Shown here in pieces: positions 36,213 to 46,036 of a DNA stretch of 64,000 nucleotides. The DNA is from Granulosicoccus sp045106855 (GTDB taxonomy: Bacteria; Pseudomonadota; Gammaproteobacteria; Granulosicoccales; Granulosicoccaceae): the NCBI GenBank assembly GCA_045106855.1, contig JBGCFI010000024.1, forward strand, positions 1 to 64,000. Reading direction: 5' to 3'. Position 1 is the stretch's first letter. Each line of letters begins with the position of its first letter. Under the pieces are notes generated by a model. That model ran no database searches, was not told where the DNA came from, and saw only the letters and a list, made by a program, of their open reading frames with translations. A program made the position numbers and the translations under genes.

Positions 36213-36645
36213 AGATTCCCGCCTGCGCGGGAATGACGGGATTACGCGGGAATGACATCGCCTGCGCGGGAATGACGGGATTACGCGGGAATGACATCGC
36301 CTGCGCGGGAATGACGGGATTACGCGGGAATGACATCGCCTGCGCGGGAATGACGGGATTACGCAGGAATGACATCGCCTGCGCGGGAATGACGGGATTA
36401 CGCGGGAATGACATCGCCTGCGCGGGAATGACGTTATTACACGAGAATGACAGCGCCCCGCGGGAATGACGGGATTGCGCGGGAACGATGGCGACTGCGC
36501 GGGAATGACGTGATTACTCGGGAATGACGGCGCCTGCGCGGGAATGACATGATTACTCGGGAACGACGGCGACTGCACGGGAATGACGATTTTGGGGGTA
36601 TGACGGTGACTACGAGGGTATGGCAATGGCTCCGCGAGACGCGCA
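36213..36645. repeat. Tandem array of a 39-bp REP-like unit
   Basis: Near-identical 39-bp units begin at 36221, 36260, 36299, 36338, 36377 and 36416; each holds two copies of GCGGGAATGAC. About four diverged units continue to about 36590 and decayed traces to 36645. The first boundary (36214-36238) has the full hairpin TTCCCGC-CTGC-GCGGGAA typical of genome-wide REP-like sequences. Because 39 is a multiple of three, long spurious frames run through the array on both strands. About 120 bp of unremarkable spacer follow before the mazG stop. Confidence 0.95.
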
Positions 36646-36763
36646 ATGTCAGAGCTTTCTGCCTGATACGAGTGAGGCACGTGGCGGGAGAGGTGGGGCA
36701 GATGGCATCGTAAACTGCCTACAACGCCAGGGACTGTTTTTCACACACTATTGCGACTGCCAA

Positions 36764-37591
36764 TCAGTCTTTACGCTTGGCTCGATCCCATAGCGCATCC
36801 AGACCGGGTAAATCCATACCCTTTAGCGCTTTACCCTCTTCAAGGGCAAGCGCTTCGACGTGCCGGAAACGCTTTTCAAACTTCGCACTGGCCTGGCGCA
36901 TTGCACTTTCAGAATCTACCCCGGTATGCCGGGCAAGATTAACAACCGTGAATAACAGATCGCCAATTTCGTCCATTATGGCATCGTCATCCTGTGCCGC
37001 AACGGCCTCTCGTACTTCAGTAATTTCTTCGGCAAGCTTGTCCCATACCGGCGAAATATCCGGCCAGTCAAAACCGACACGTGCAGCTCGCTTCTGAATT
37101 TTGTCAGCTCGTTTCAGGGCCGGCAAGTTTGGGGCAACGCCATCCAGCGCCGAGACAGGCGCAGATTCGGAGCGACCCGCAGGATCCGGCGAGTGAGGTT
37201 TCCGTGTCAGTTTTGCCCGTCGCTCTTCTGCCTTGATCAACTCCCATGAAGCTTTGAGCTCCGCCTCCGAAGAAAACGATACATCACCAAATACATGGGG
37301 ATGCCGTCGGAGCATTTTGTCGCTAATGGCTTGAGCCACATCATCGAAATCGAACAGATTCTGTTCACTCGCCATTTGTGCGTGAAACACCACCTGTAAT
37401 AGCAAGTCACCCAGCTCGTCTTTTAAGTCTTCAGTATCGCCACGCTCAATGGCGTCGACTACTTCATACGCCTCTTCGAGGGTAAAGGCGGCGATGCTGG
37501 CGAAGTCCTGCTTGATATCCCAGGCGCAGCCTGTATCCGGATCACGAAGCCTGCGCATGATGTTGCGCAGCTGGTCGATGGGTGTCTTCAT
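36764..37591 (-). CDS. mazG: Nucleoside triphosphate pyrophosphohydrolase MazG
   Basis: 275 residues from ATG 37591 (MKTPIDQLRNIMRRLRDP); a GTG three codons upstream is alternative. Two MazG repeats are clear: the first with 'EEAYEVVDAIERGDTEDLKDELGDLLLQVVFHAQM', the second with 'EEITEVREAVAAQDDDAIMDEIGDLLFTVVNLAR', carrying the EExxE and ExxD metal ligands. It hydrolyses NTPs to NMP and PPi and limits ppGpp-related stress and mutagenic nucleotides. Length is standard for the two-domain form. Confidence 0.95.
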   Translation of the reverse strand: MKTPIDQLRNIMRRLRDPDTGCAWDIKQDFASIAAFTLEEAYEVVDAIERGDTEDLKDELGDLLLQVVFHAQMASEQNLFDFDDVAQAISDKMLRRHPHVFGDVSFSSEAELKASWELIKAEERRAKLTRKPHSPDPAGRSESAPVSALDGVAPNLPALKRADKIQKRAARVGFDWPDISPVWDKLAEEITEVREAVAAQDDDAIMDEIGDLLFTVVNLARHTGVDSESAMRQASAKFEKRFRHVEALALEEGKALKGMDLPGLDALWDRAKRKD

Positions 37592-37674
37592 TTCGCTCAC
37601 GCGGTTAACGAATGCTCATTCTGGCAGAATTGCGCATGGCAAGATCCTCTGCCACAAAACCACGTGCGTGATTA

Positions 37675-38295
37675 TCAGAACGAAATACTCAAACCGAAGT
37701 GCGCACCTCTATCCAGCGTTACGTTGTCATAGTCATTGGTGTCAAAACGAATACGCCGATAGCCGATATAGGCCCGGGCACGCGTCATGACCTCTACCTG
37801 CAGCCGTACAGCGACTTCGCCGTAGCGCTCTGCATCGGAAAAACTGGTAATACTGGGCGCGTAGAAACCTTCGAATGTGATATCCACAGGATTGTAGGTT
37901 CCGGATTGCAGCAACAACCCCGCTTGAAACCCAAGCGCCAGGGCGCCCACGGATTCATCATTATTATCAGGTCTGACTTGATCATCGTTAATGCCGATAT
38001 CACCTCCCACGAGCCTCATTCCAGCGCTGATCTGGTACTGCGAGGTAACCGACTGACGATATCCTCGCGCCAACAAGGTTGTGTGAATCAGGTTATCGCC
38101 CGCTTCATTGAAAAATATTCCCATGGCCAACTCAGAACCACCATCCCTGGTTGGCCGGCGCTCACGGTTCAGCGGGTCGTTGTTGAACAGATAGGTAAGA
38201 TTCGCAGTCTCGTTACTCAAAGACAAATCCAACCCGGCAGCGGATACGCCCAATGGCGCTACGAGCAAAATCATTGCTGCAAACAGCTTCTTCAT
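37675..38295 (-). CDS. YfaZ-family outer-membrane protein
   Basis: 206 residues with a signal peptide (about 1-19, cleavage SAA-G). The mature part is beta-rich with a C-terminal aromatic (FGLSISF), as needed for barrel insertion. 'GLDLSLSNETANLTYLFN' and 'ITFEGFYAPSITSFSDAERYGEVAVRLQVEVMTRARAYIGYRRI' match the YfaZ family. Function unknown, outer membrane by inference. Confidence 0.8.
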   Translation of the reverse strand: MKKLFAAMILLVAPLGVSAAGLDLSLSNETANLTYLFNNDPLNRERRPTRDGGSELAMGIFFNEAGDNLIHTTLLARGYRQSVTSQYQISAGMRLVGGDIGINDDQVRPDNNDESVGALALGFQAGLLLQSGTYNPVDITFEGFYAPSITSFSDAERYGEVAVRLQVEVMTRARAYIGYRRIRFDTNDYDNVTLDRGAHFGLSISF

Positions 38296-38378
38296 GCGTC
38301 ACCCCGACACGACAAATTTATTATGCTGATTAGTCTAGACGTGAATCCAACGCTGGCAAGCTAATCTCGCATTACGTG

Positions 38379-41300
38379 TCAAAGTTTAGGCATCCATTTA
38401 GACAACTCTTGCACACGATTTTCCAGCCTGGAGACAGACACCTTCTCTGCAGTGCCCAGATCCTGGGCAAAAAGAGACACCCGCAGCTCTTCAAACGACC
38501 AGCGCAAGGCTGTGCGGGTTGCCCGATAAACAGGGTCATCGTCTTTATCCAACGGCAGTGCCTTGAACCGCTCCCAGACTGGCAGAAACTCTGAGCGGCG
38601 ACGCCGATCCTTATCAGGCGCTTTGTCAATGGCATCCAGCCGTTTGTCCATTGCCTGAAAATACACAGGTAAGCGAGCCAGACGACTTAACCCGGTAGCC
38701 GTAACAAAGTCTGCAAAAATCAGCGACGCTATCTGATCCTTGATATCCAGAGAGGGTTCAATCCAGCTCAGCGAAATCGAACCTTCGAGACGTTTGGCCA
38801 CCTGCCTGTGTTGCTCCAGCACAAGCCCGAGTTTCTCGCACAACTGCCCGGCGATGGTAACAAGCTCTGTGCGGTTGTCCTGCAAGGTTTGCAAAAAGGC
38901 ATCACGAGTACGCGGTATCTCTTTGCCAGATATGAAGGTTTCGTCGATCGCTGCATTGAGTACATCGTCAATCAAGGTCTGCTTGTTTCCAAACGGGGTG
39001 AATCGTAAACTCAGGACATTGATATTGGGCAGCTTTCTCTGCAGGTATTTCACTTCATCCTTGAGCACTTCCTTGTACAAGGCACGAAGCCCCAGGGGCA
39101 TGGCGCTCATGGCAGCACTAGGTGTGGCGAAAAGCTTGATGCCCACACCCTCTCCAGTGGCATGCAACGCAGGATAGCCTTGCATGGTCATTCCACTTTT
39201 TTCAATATCAACGCTTTCGGGCAAATCACCGAAGTTCCAATCAATAACCTTGTCTTTCTCAATGCTGTTGTCGCTGAATTTCAGCAAAGTCTCTTCCACT
39301 TCACCCACATAGGCTGCCTGCAAAGCTTCAAGGTCACGACCACTGGTAAGTTCCTGACCATGAGAACCCACGACCGAGAAACGCATTTTCAAATGAACAG
39401 GCAGGTCGCTGGCGTCCCAGTCATCACGTGTCACTTGCACACCAGACATTCTGTGCAGTTCACGAGACAGCGCACCCAATAACGATCCATTACCCGGCTC
39501 CATTGCTGCACTGGCGGCGGCGGCATAGTCAGGCGCAGGTACAAAATTGCGGCGCAAGGCTTTAGGCAGGGATTTAATCAACAGCGCAATTTTTTCGTCG
39601 AGCATACCGGGTACCAGCCATTCTGAACGTGCAGCAGACACCCTGTTGAGCACCTCAACCGGACAAATCAGCGTGACGCCATCATCCTCTTCTCCGGGGG
39701 CAAAATGGTAACGCAGCGGCAATACCATGCCTTGCATTTCTATCTGATCAGGATAATCGCGTGCACTGACATCAATCGCATCATTAGCCAGCAACTGTTC
39801 ACGAACAAAATACAGAGCGCGAGGTTTATCAGCCTCGAAACTCTTTCGCCATTTTTCAAATGCTGCCGCTGTGCAGATGTCATCAGGCACCAGCGCATCA
39901 TAAAAACGCACCAGCTCCTCGGGATCAACGACGATGTCACGACGCCGTGATTTTTCTTCCAGTGAGGTAACCTCATCCAGTAATCGCTGGTTATAACGAT
40001 GAAACTCGCCCTTGGTAACAAGCTCACCGTTAACCAGGGCCTCACGAATGAAAATCTGCCTTGACTCCTGTGGATTGATTCGTGAGTAGTCCACCCCTTT
40101 TTTGGGATTAATAATAAGCCCATACAGAGTGGATTGAGCCCACGCACCCACCGTGCCTTTCTTGCGCTGCCAGTGCGCGTCGCGATAGCTGTAGTGCAAC
40201 AAATGTTCAGCCAGTGCTTCTATCCATTGCGGTTGAATGGCAGCCACCTGGCGCGCATACAGCTTGCTTGTTTCTGCAATTTCGCCCGCCATCATCCACT
40301 TCGGGCCTTTCTTGAAAAGACCAGAACCCGGGAAAATATCCAGATGTCGGTTGCGCGTGCCCAGATAGCCTTTTTTCTCAGTGCGAATGGCAACATTGGC
40401 CAGCAATCCAGCCAATAAGGCACGATGTATGTTTTCCGCTTCGGCTTCGCTACTACTAATGGGTAAATCAAGATCCTTGCACAGGCGTTCCAATTGTCGG
40501 CGCACATCCATCCACTCGATGATACGCAGCGCCGAGAGGTATCGTTGCCGACACATCTTGCGAAACTGAGAATTGGATAGATTCTCTTTCTGTACCGTGA
40601 CGAAATTCCACAGGTTAAGCCAAGCCATGAAGTCAGATGATTCATGATTGAACTCAGCGTGCTGCTCATCAGCAGCCTGTCGCTTGTCAAACGGCCGATC
40701 ACGCGGATCCTGCACCGATAGTGCGCTGACAATGGTCAGCACATCGTTGACACAACCTTCATCGGCAGCCGCCAGCAACATACGTCCCAGACGCGGATCA
40801 ATTGGCAGGCGCGCCAGGCGCTTACCTAGCGGCGTCAGCTGACGCTTACCATCCAGCGCGGCCAGTTCCTGCAATGTGCGGTAACCATCGTTAATAAATT
40901 TTGCTTCCGGCGCTTCCACGAACGGAAACTCATCAATCAGTCCAAGCTTCATCGCGGCCATTTGCAAAATGACGGCCGCCAGATTTGTCCTGAGTATTTC
41001 AGGTTCGGTAAACTCGGCCCGGTTGGTAAAGTCCTCCTCCGAGTACAAGCGAATACACACGCCGGGAGCCTCACGACCACACCGCCCCATACGCTGGTTT
41101 GCCGATGCCTGTGAGACCTTTTCAATAGGTAATCGCTGCACCTTGCTGCGCACGCTGTAGCGAGACAGGCGGGCATAACCCGGATCAATTACCGCGCGTA
41201 TACCGGGTACCGTCAATGATGTTTCTGCGACATTGGTGGCAAGCACAATACGCGGCGTTGTATGCCTGGCAAAAATACGATTCTGCTCGGCGTTGGACAA

Positions 41301-42320
41301 TCGCGAAAACAGGGGCAGGATCTCCACTCCACGAAACGTTCGGTTATGCGATGTCTGTTTACTCAGTAAATCTGCCATCTCACGGATATCGCGCTCGCCA
41401 CTGAGGAAGACGAGAATGTCGTGTTGCCGCTCCTGCAGAAGGGTTTCACAGGCGTTGATAATGGCCGTCGGCATGTCGATGTCATCAAGGGAATCACCCT
41501 CCTCTCCCGGCGGTGCTTCTGGTGGCTCATAACGCAGCTCGACAGGGTAGGTTCGACCTTCCGCCCGAATAATAGGCGCATCATTGAAATGTTTGGCAAA
41601 GCGCTCCGGATCAATCGTGGCTGAAGTAATGATCAGTTTCAGATCCTTGCGTCGTGTCAGCAGGGTTTTCAGATAGCCCAGTAGAAAGTCAATGTTCAGC
41701 GAGCGTTCGTGCGCTTCATCGATAATCAGCGTGTCGTACTGATTCAACCAGGGATCATTTTGAATTTCGGCCAACAGAATGCCGTCTGTCATTAGTTTGA
41801 TGTAACTGCGCTCGCTCACCTGATCGCTAAAGCGGATCTTGAAACCGACAGCTTCTCCGATGGTGGATTTGAGCTCCGCGGCTATACGCGCGGACACGCT
41901 GCGGGCAGCAATCCTGCGCGGTTGCGTATGACCAATCAGCCCGGCGACACCGCGTCCTGCCTCCAGACAGATCTTGGGCAACTGGGTCGTCTTACCCGAC
42001 CCGGTCTCACCACACAGGATAACGACCTGATGTGCCAGGATGGCGGCCAGTATCTGTTCACGCTGTTCCACGACAGGCAGTTCAGGCGGGTACTCCGGAA
42101 CCGGCTTGTTAGCCAGACGCTGTTCACGCTTTAACGTTGATCGCGCCAGTTGATCCCTGAATCGGACAAGATCGTCATCAGCGGCACGTTTTCCAGCCAG
42201 CGCCCGGACCCGACGCCGCAGACGCGGCTGATCAATCTGCATCGCAGTATCGATCAGTCGGTGCAATGCCTTTGCTGACATCACCTGATCGCGTGCATCA
42301 CTGTCAGGTTGGGCCGTCAT
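38379..42320 (-). CDS. hrpA: ATP-dependent RNA helicase HrpA (DEAH box)
   Basis: 1313 residues, normal length for HrpA. Motif I 'GETGSGKTTQLPK', motif II in 'IDEAHERSLNIDFLLGY' (DEAH), motif III 'SATID' and the 'RMGRCGREAPGVC' motif VI are all present, followed by the helicase-associated domains and the long C-terminal DUF3418-type region. It unwinds RNA and in enterobacteria rescues stalled ribosomes and processes some mRNAs. It is transcribed alone, between a yfaZ-like gene and a transposase. Confidence 0.96.
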   Translation of the reverse strand: MTAQPDSDARDQVMSAKALHRLIDTAMQIDQPRLRRRVRALAGKRAADDDLVRFRDQLARSTLKREQRLANKPVPEYPPELPVVEQREQILAAILAHQVVILCGETGSGKTTQLPKICLEAGRGVAGLIGHTQPRRIAARSVSARIAAELKSTIGEAVGFKIRFSDQVSERSYIKLMTDGILLAEIQNDPWLNQYDTLIIDEAHERSLNIDFLLGYLKTLLTRRKDLKLIITSATIDPERFAKHFNDAPIIRAEGRTYPVELRYEPPEAPPGEEGDSLDDIDMPTAIINACETLLQERQHDILVFLSGERDIREMADLLSKQTSHNRTFRGVEILPLFSRLSNAEQNRIFARHTTPRIVLATNVAETSLTVPGIRAVIDPGYARLSRYSVRSKVQRLPIEKVSQASANQRMGRCGREAPGVCIRLYSEEDFTNRAEFTEPEILRTNLAAVILQMAAMKLGLIDEFPFVEAPEAKFINDGYRTLQELAALDGKRQLTPLGKRLARLPIDPRLGRMLLAAADEGCVNDVLTIVSALSVQDPRDRPFDKRQAADEQHAEFNHESSDFMAWLNLWNFVTVQKENLSNSQFRKMCRQRYLSALRIIEWMDVRRQLERLCKDLDLPISSSEAEAENIHRALLAGLLANVAIRTEKKGYLGTRNRHLDIFPGSGLFKKGPKWMMAGEIAETSKLYARQVAAIQPQWIEALAEHLLHYSYRDAHWQRKKGTVGAWAQSTLYGLIINPKKGVDYSRINPQESRQIFIREALVNGELVTKGEFHRYNQRLLDEVTSLEEKSRRRDIVVDPEELVRFYDALVPDDICTAAAFEKWRKSFEADKPRALYFVREQLLANDAIDVSARDYPDQIEMQGMVLPLRYHFAPGEEDDGVTLICPVEVLNRVSAARSEWLVPGMLDEKIALLIKSLPKALRRNFVPAPDYAAAASAAMEPGNGSLLGALSRELHRMSGVQVTRDDWDASDLPVHLKMRFSVVGSHGQELTSGRDLEALQAAYVGEVEETLLKFSDNSIEKDKVIDWNFGDLPESVDIEKSGMTMQGYPALHATGEGVGIKLFATPSAAMSAMPLGLRALYKEVLKDEVKYLQRKLPNINVLSLRFTPFGNKQTLIDDVLNAAIDETFISGKEIPRTRDAFLQTLQDNRTELVTIAGQLCEKLGLVLEQHRQVAKRLEGSISLSWIEPSLDIKDQIASLIFADFVTATGLSRLARLPVYFQAMDKRLDAIDKAPDKDRRRRSEFLPVWERFKALPLDKDDDPVYRATRTALRWSFEELRVSLFAQDLGTAEKVSVSRLENRVQELSKWMPKL

Positions 42321-42509
42321 AACTATTGTGTATCTGCGGGAAGTCGCTAGAGGATTCTACGAAAGAGGTTGCGCCCAGAAGGCACGAATAGAGTGAACAA
42401 AGGATAGTATGGCTTTACTGGAAAAAATACAGTGTAACGCCACGAACAACCATTGCCTGTGGGCGCAAATGCGCCGCAACCGCGCCACTATCGCGCAACC
42501 TGCTATGAC

Positions 42510-43211
42510 CTATCGGACCGCAAAGCAACCGCGCTCCTTTTGCGCCCGGCGCCCGGGCTGCGTATACGCCATTGCCCGCTTCATTTTCAGTGCAAAGGCA
42601 AGATCACCTACGGCAATACTATCGGTCCAGTACGACTCACGACAAAGGCTTGCGCTGGCAAGTTTCGCTGCAATCCAGCCATCCCTTGCGCTCTGCAGTG
42701 CGCTTGCCGAGTCGAACTGCAGGATTCTGTGGACCTGGGCATGATCGATTCGTCCACCACGTCTGCAAGGGTGCATGGATTCGTAGTAGCCCCCGCAACG
42801 CCAGTCACCCGGGTGTTGAACCTCACCGGCGCGTACCATGTTCATATCGATGTAATTCATACACCGCGCAAGATGCGCATTTGTCTGAACAGCCGTAGCT
42901 TGAAACTCAGCCTCCCAGAGTGCGCCACGGCGACGGTGATACCGGTTGAGTTCCCGGGTGGTATGCCTATTTATCAATCGCATACTGGCATCAAGCTGAC
43001 GACGCCCGGGATCCTGCACCAGCACATGCACGTGGTTGGATGTCACGACATAGTTAAGCACACAGAGCCCATAGAGCTTCCTGGCTTGGAACAGCCAGTA
43101 CAGCCAGCGACGACGATCAGTGTCATCGTTTAACAGGAATTGCTGCTTGTCGCAGCGCTGGGTGATATTAACTATTTGACCGGCGATGCCGTGCCCATGC
43201 GTTTGCTGCAT
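42510..43211 (-). CDS. REP-associated/IS200-like Y1 transposase
   Basis: 233 residues. 'ITQRCDKQQFLLNDDTDRRRWLYWL' leads to the metal-binding HUH motif in 'YVVTSNHVHVLVQD'; the catalytic Tyr is in 'CMNYIDMNMVRAGEV..HPGDW', the REP-associated tyrosine transposase (RAYT) arrangement. These single-domain enzymes cut single-stranded DNA at REP hairpins and are usually single-copy, domesticated chromosomal genes. No IS200 accessory gene or left/right end palindromes bracket it clearly. REP-like repeats at 27.1 and 36.2 kb are possible substrates. Confidence 0.85.
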   Translation of the reverse strand: MQQTHGHGIAGQIVNITQRCDKQQFLLNDDTDRRRWLYWLFQARKLYGLCVLNYVVTSNHVHVLVQDPGRRQLDASMRLINRHTTRELNRYHRRRGALWEAEFQATAVQTNAHLARCMNYIDMNMVRAGEVQHPGDWRCGGYYESMHPCRRGGRIDHAQVHRILQFDSASALQSARDGWIAAKLASASLCRESYWTDSIAVGDLAFALKMKRAMAYTQPGRRAQKERGCFAVR

Positions 43212-43479
43212 GTTTGTCCCTCCGTGGACGTTTCAAGAAACGGCTCGTCATTGAGCCTGTCTGTGCCTTGTTTTACACAGTCGTTACTAACCGACTCCAT
43301 TGGACCCGACCCACAGCTTTCAGGCAACAGGCGATGTGCAAAGTTGGGATTGGATCGAGGAAGTTAGGAAAATCGGGTAATGACTGGGCAGACTTCACTC
43401 GCACGAATTATCACGTGCTGAGGAGCAGATGAAATTAAGACAACCCCTACCGGGGCAGCTGCCCGATGGGATATCCCGT

Positions 43480-44157
43480 TTACCCTTTCACCCTTATCAG
43501 CCTTGGCCGGATACCGGAATCTCTCAAGCGGGCACGAGTTGCGTCCAGACGCGATTGCTCGAAGAAGGGCCCGATACGCACACGGTGCCCAAATCCACCA
43601 CCATTATCCTGGCGAACAACAATAAAAGCATCCAGCCCCAGACCACGTAACGAGGACTGCACGCGCAACGCTTCGACGTTCTCGCGGTAATTGCCAGCCT
43701 CGACATAGTAGGAATCCTGCCCGGATTCGCTGGCCAAGACCTCTCTGACAGGTACTGCCGGCCTGTCCACAGGCTGTGGCTGCACTTGCACAGAAGGTGC
43801 GGACCCTTGTAGCGAGCGCGGTACCGGTACGACCTGGGGTTTAGCGACCACTGCGGGCATCCGGGGCTCGACTCGTGTGGGCGGCTCCATAAACACCAGT
43901 GGCGGCTCGACCGCAACGACCTGAGGCGTGGGTTTTCTGGCTGCTTTCTGCTCTGGTAACACGGAATAATAGTCAAAATTCATGTTGGCTATTTGTGACT
44001 CATGCGCTGAGCCACCTGCGTTCTGACTGATAATGCCATCCACGGGCAGGCGTGACAGCAGAAGAACGAAGGCCATGACAAACCCCACCAGCAAACCCAG
44101 CGCCAGGACAAACAGGCGGCTCTCGGAGACTGCGGCTTTGGATTTGCTTCTTGCCAT
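43480..44157 (-). CDS. SPOR-domain inner-membrane protein (FtsN-like)
   Basis: 225 residues. A short cytosolic N-terminus, one membrane helix (about 15-37), a Pro/Val-rich periplasmic linker and a C-terminal SPOR domain (about 145-225: 'SYYVEAGNYRENVEALRVQSSLRGLGLDAFIVV...RVRIGPFFEQSRLDATRARL'). SPOR domains bind denuded glycan at the division septum. Location 3 bp downstream of argS is shared with FtsN-like genes of other gammaproteobacteria, so a division role is likely but the essential FtsN activity motif is not verified. Confidence 0.85.
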   Translation of the reverse strand: MARSKSKAAVSESRLFVLALGLLVGFVMAFVLLLSRLPVDGIISQNAGGSAHESQIANMNFDYYSVLPEQKAARKPTPQVVAVEPPLVFMEPPTRVEPRMPAVVAKPQVVPVPRSLQGSAPSVQVQPQPVDRPAVPVREVLASESGQDSYYVEAGNYRENVEALRVQSSLRGLGLDAFIVVRQDNGGGFGHRVRIGPFFEQSRLDATRARLRDSGIRPRLIRVKG

Positions 44158-44160
44158 GGA

Positions 44161-45915
44161 CTACATCACCTCGGGTGTCGATACGCCGATGATGAAAAGA
44201 CCATTCGCAAGTACCTGCCTGACAGCAAGCAACAGGCACACACGGGCGTGCCTCAATTCCTGATCTTCCACCAACACTTTATGCGCGTTGTAGTAACTGT
44301 GTAGACCATTTGCGAGATCTCGCAAGTATCCTGTTAACTGGTGAGGCTCATGTGCAAGCGCTGCGCGCTGTAAAAGTTCGGGATAAGTCGCCAATTGGGT
44401 CATCAGTTCCGTCTCGGCAGATTCGGTCAATCTACCCAATGCAGCAAGGCCTCTGGCCTGGTCAAACTCGAGGCTTCGCTGGTCTAGCTGACGCATGACG
44501 CTGCAGATCCGGGCATACGCATATTGAACGTAATACACGGGATTATCGTTAGATTCCGACTTCGCCAGATCCAGATCAAAGTCCATGTGCTGAGAAAATT
44601 TGCGCATCACGTAGAAGTATCGCGCAGCATCCTTACCGACCTCATCACGCAGCTCCCGAATGGTGACAAAAGAGCCCGAACGGGTGGACATCTGCACCCG
44701 CTCTCCGGCACGAAAAAGAATTGCAAATTGTATGAGCACAAACTGCAACTTCTCGCGCGGGTAGCCAAGGGCTTCACAAGCTGCGAGCATTCGACCGGTA
44801 TAGCCATGATGGTCAGCACCGAATAAATACAAGACCTTGTCGTAACCACGCTTTATCTTGTTGTCGATATAAGCGATATCGGAGGCAAAATAGGTTGTCA
44901 GCCCATTGGCTCTCACTATCGGACGGTCTTTCTCATCCCCGAACTCAGATGATCTGAACCAGGTGACGCCCTCTTTCACATACGTGTGCCCGGCAGCCTC
45001 CAGCCGTTTCACCACCTCTTGCACCTCAGTGGCAATACTGCGTTCACTAAACCACTCATCGTACTCGACGCCAAACTCTGTCAGATCGTCCTTGATATCG
45101 TCGAGAATCGAATCAAGCGCTGCGTCGAACACCAACCGGTATTGCGCGTCCCCGAGCAGTCGCTGCGCACGCGCTATAAGCGCATCAATATGCTTTTCCT
45201 TATCGCCACCAGCAGGCTCGTCGGCTACGATGCCCTGAAACACATCAATAGTTGTGTGCAGAAGAGATGTTGCATGCTCATCAACTAATGTCTGACTGAT
45301 ATCGACAATGTAATCGCCCTTATATCCGGCTGAAGGAAACTCCAGCTCCTCACCACACAAGATCAGATATCGCAACCAGACACTCGCGGCCAGGATATCC
45401 ATCTGCCGCCCGGAATCATTGACGTAATATTCGCGTTCGACAGTGAAGCCTGCAGCGTCCAGTAGATTCGAAACCGTAGCCCCCATGGCAGCACCACGCC
45501 CATGACCGACGTGCAGTGGCCCGGTCGGATTGGCAGAAACAAATTCCACTTGTATCCGTTTTCCCGCTCCTACGTCGCTGCGTCCAAACAACTCACCCTG
45601 ATCAAGCACGCTGGCAACAACCGCTGATTGAGCGTCATCAGCTTGATAGAAGTTAATGAAACCGGGGCCTGCGATTTCCACCTTTTTGACAGAACTTGAT
45701 GAAGGCAGTGCATCGATCAGTGCCTGGGCAATTTCACGCGGTGGGCGAGCTGCTGGTTTGGCCAGCATCATTGCAAGGTTGGTGGCGAAATCTCCGTGAC
45801 TGGAATCGCGCGTGCGTGTAACACTGATTGCCGGCTGGACATCATCGGGCACAACGCCATCGGCTTTAAGCACAGCCAGCGCGTCGCTCAACTGTTGTTC
45901 TATTTGGGGTATCAC
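44161..45915 (-). CDS. argS: Arginyl-tRNA synthetase
   Basis: 584 residues if the GTG at 45915 (VIPQIEQQLSDAL) is the start, which fits ArgS length; the frame is open to a GTG at 45975. Class I signature 'NPTGPLHVGHGRGAAMGATVSNLLDAAG' holds the HIGH-like HVGH, and 'MSTRSGSFVTIRELRDEVGKDAARYFYVMRK' replaces the KMSKS loop, as usual in ArgS. N-terminal additional and C-terminal anticodon-binding (DALR) domains are present. It charges tRNA-Arg. It lies between priA and the SPOR gene in one direction. Confidence 0.95.
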   Translation of the reverse strand: MIPQIEQQLSDALAVLKADGVVPDDVQPAISVTRTRDSSHGDFATNLAMMLAKPAARPPREIAQALIDALPSSSSVKKVEIAGPGFINFYQADDAQSAVVASVLDQGELFGRSDVGAGKRIQVEFVSANPTGPLHVGHGRGAAMGATVSNLLDAAGFTVEREYYVNDSGRQMDILAASVWLRYLILCGEELEFPSAGYKGDYIVDISQTLVDEHATSLLHTTIDVFQGIVADEPAGGDKEKHIDALIARAQRLLGDAQYRLVFDAALDSILDDIKDDLTEFGVEYDEWFSERSIATEVQEVVKRLEAAGHTYVKEGVTWFRSSEFGDEKDRPIVRANGLTTYFASDIAYIDNKIKRGYDKVLYLFGADHHGYTGRMLAACEALGYPREKLQFVLIQFAILFRAGERVQMSTRSGSFVTIRELRDEVGKDAARYFYVMRKFSQHMDFDLDLAKSESNDNPVYYVQYAYARICSVMRQLDQRSLEFDQARGLAALGRLTESAETELMTQLATYPELLQRAALAHEPHQLTGYLRDLANGLHSYYNAHKVLVEDQELRHARVCLLLAVRQVLANGLFIIGVSTPEVM

Positions 45916-46036
45916 GGGCAAGGTCCACACAAGAATTCCGGGCGACAAGTTTAGCACCGGCAGGAAACCGCTCACGCCCGTTATGTCAGTTAGTCAAAGC
46001 CATCAAAGCAAACAAAGAAGCCAGGCTGTCTGGTCA

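Noticed and set aside
36036..36680. 214-codon minus-strand frame rich in Pro, Ser, Arg, and several shorter frames on both strands
   Set aside because: They are products of the 39-bp repeat, whose length is a multiple of three and so keeps frames open; composition is purely repetitive and no ribosome-binding site is present.
42453..43133. 226-codon plus-strand frame opposite the transposase
   Set aside because: The minus strand carries the conserved Y1 transposase motifs; the plus-strand frame is its shadow.
42321..43479. A complete IS200-type insertion sequence around the transposase
   Set aside because: Small hairpins exist (for example 42472-42485) but no matching pair of ends, duplicated target or accessory gene was found; a domesticated RAYT fits better.
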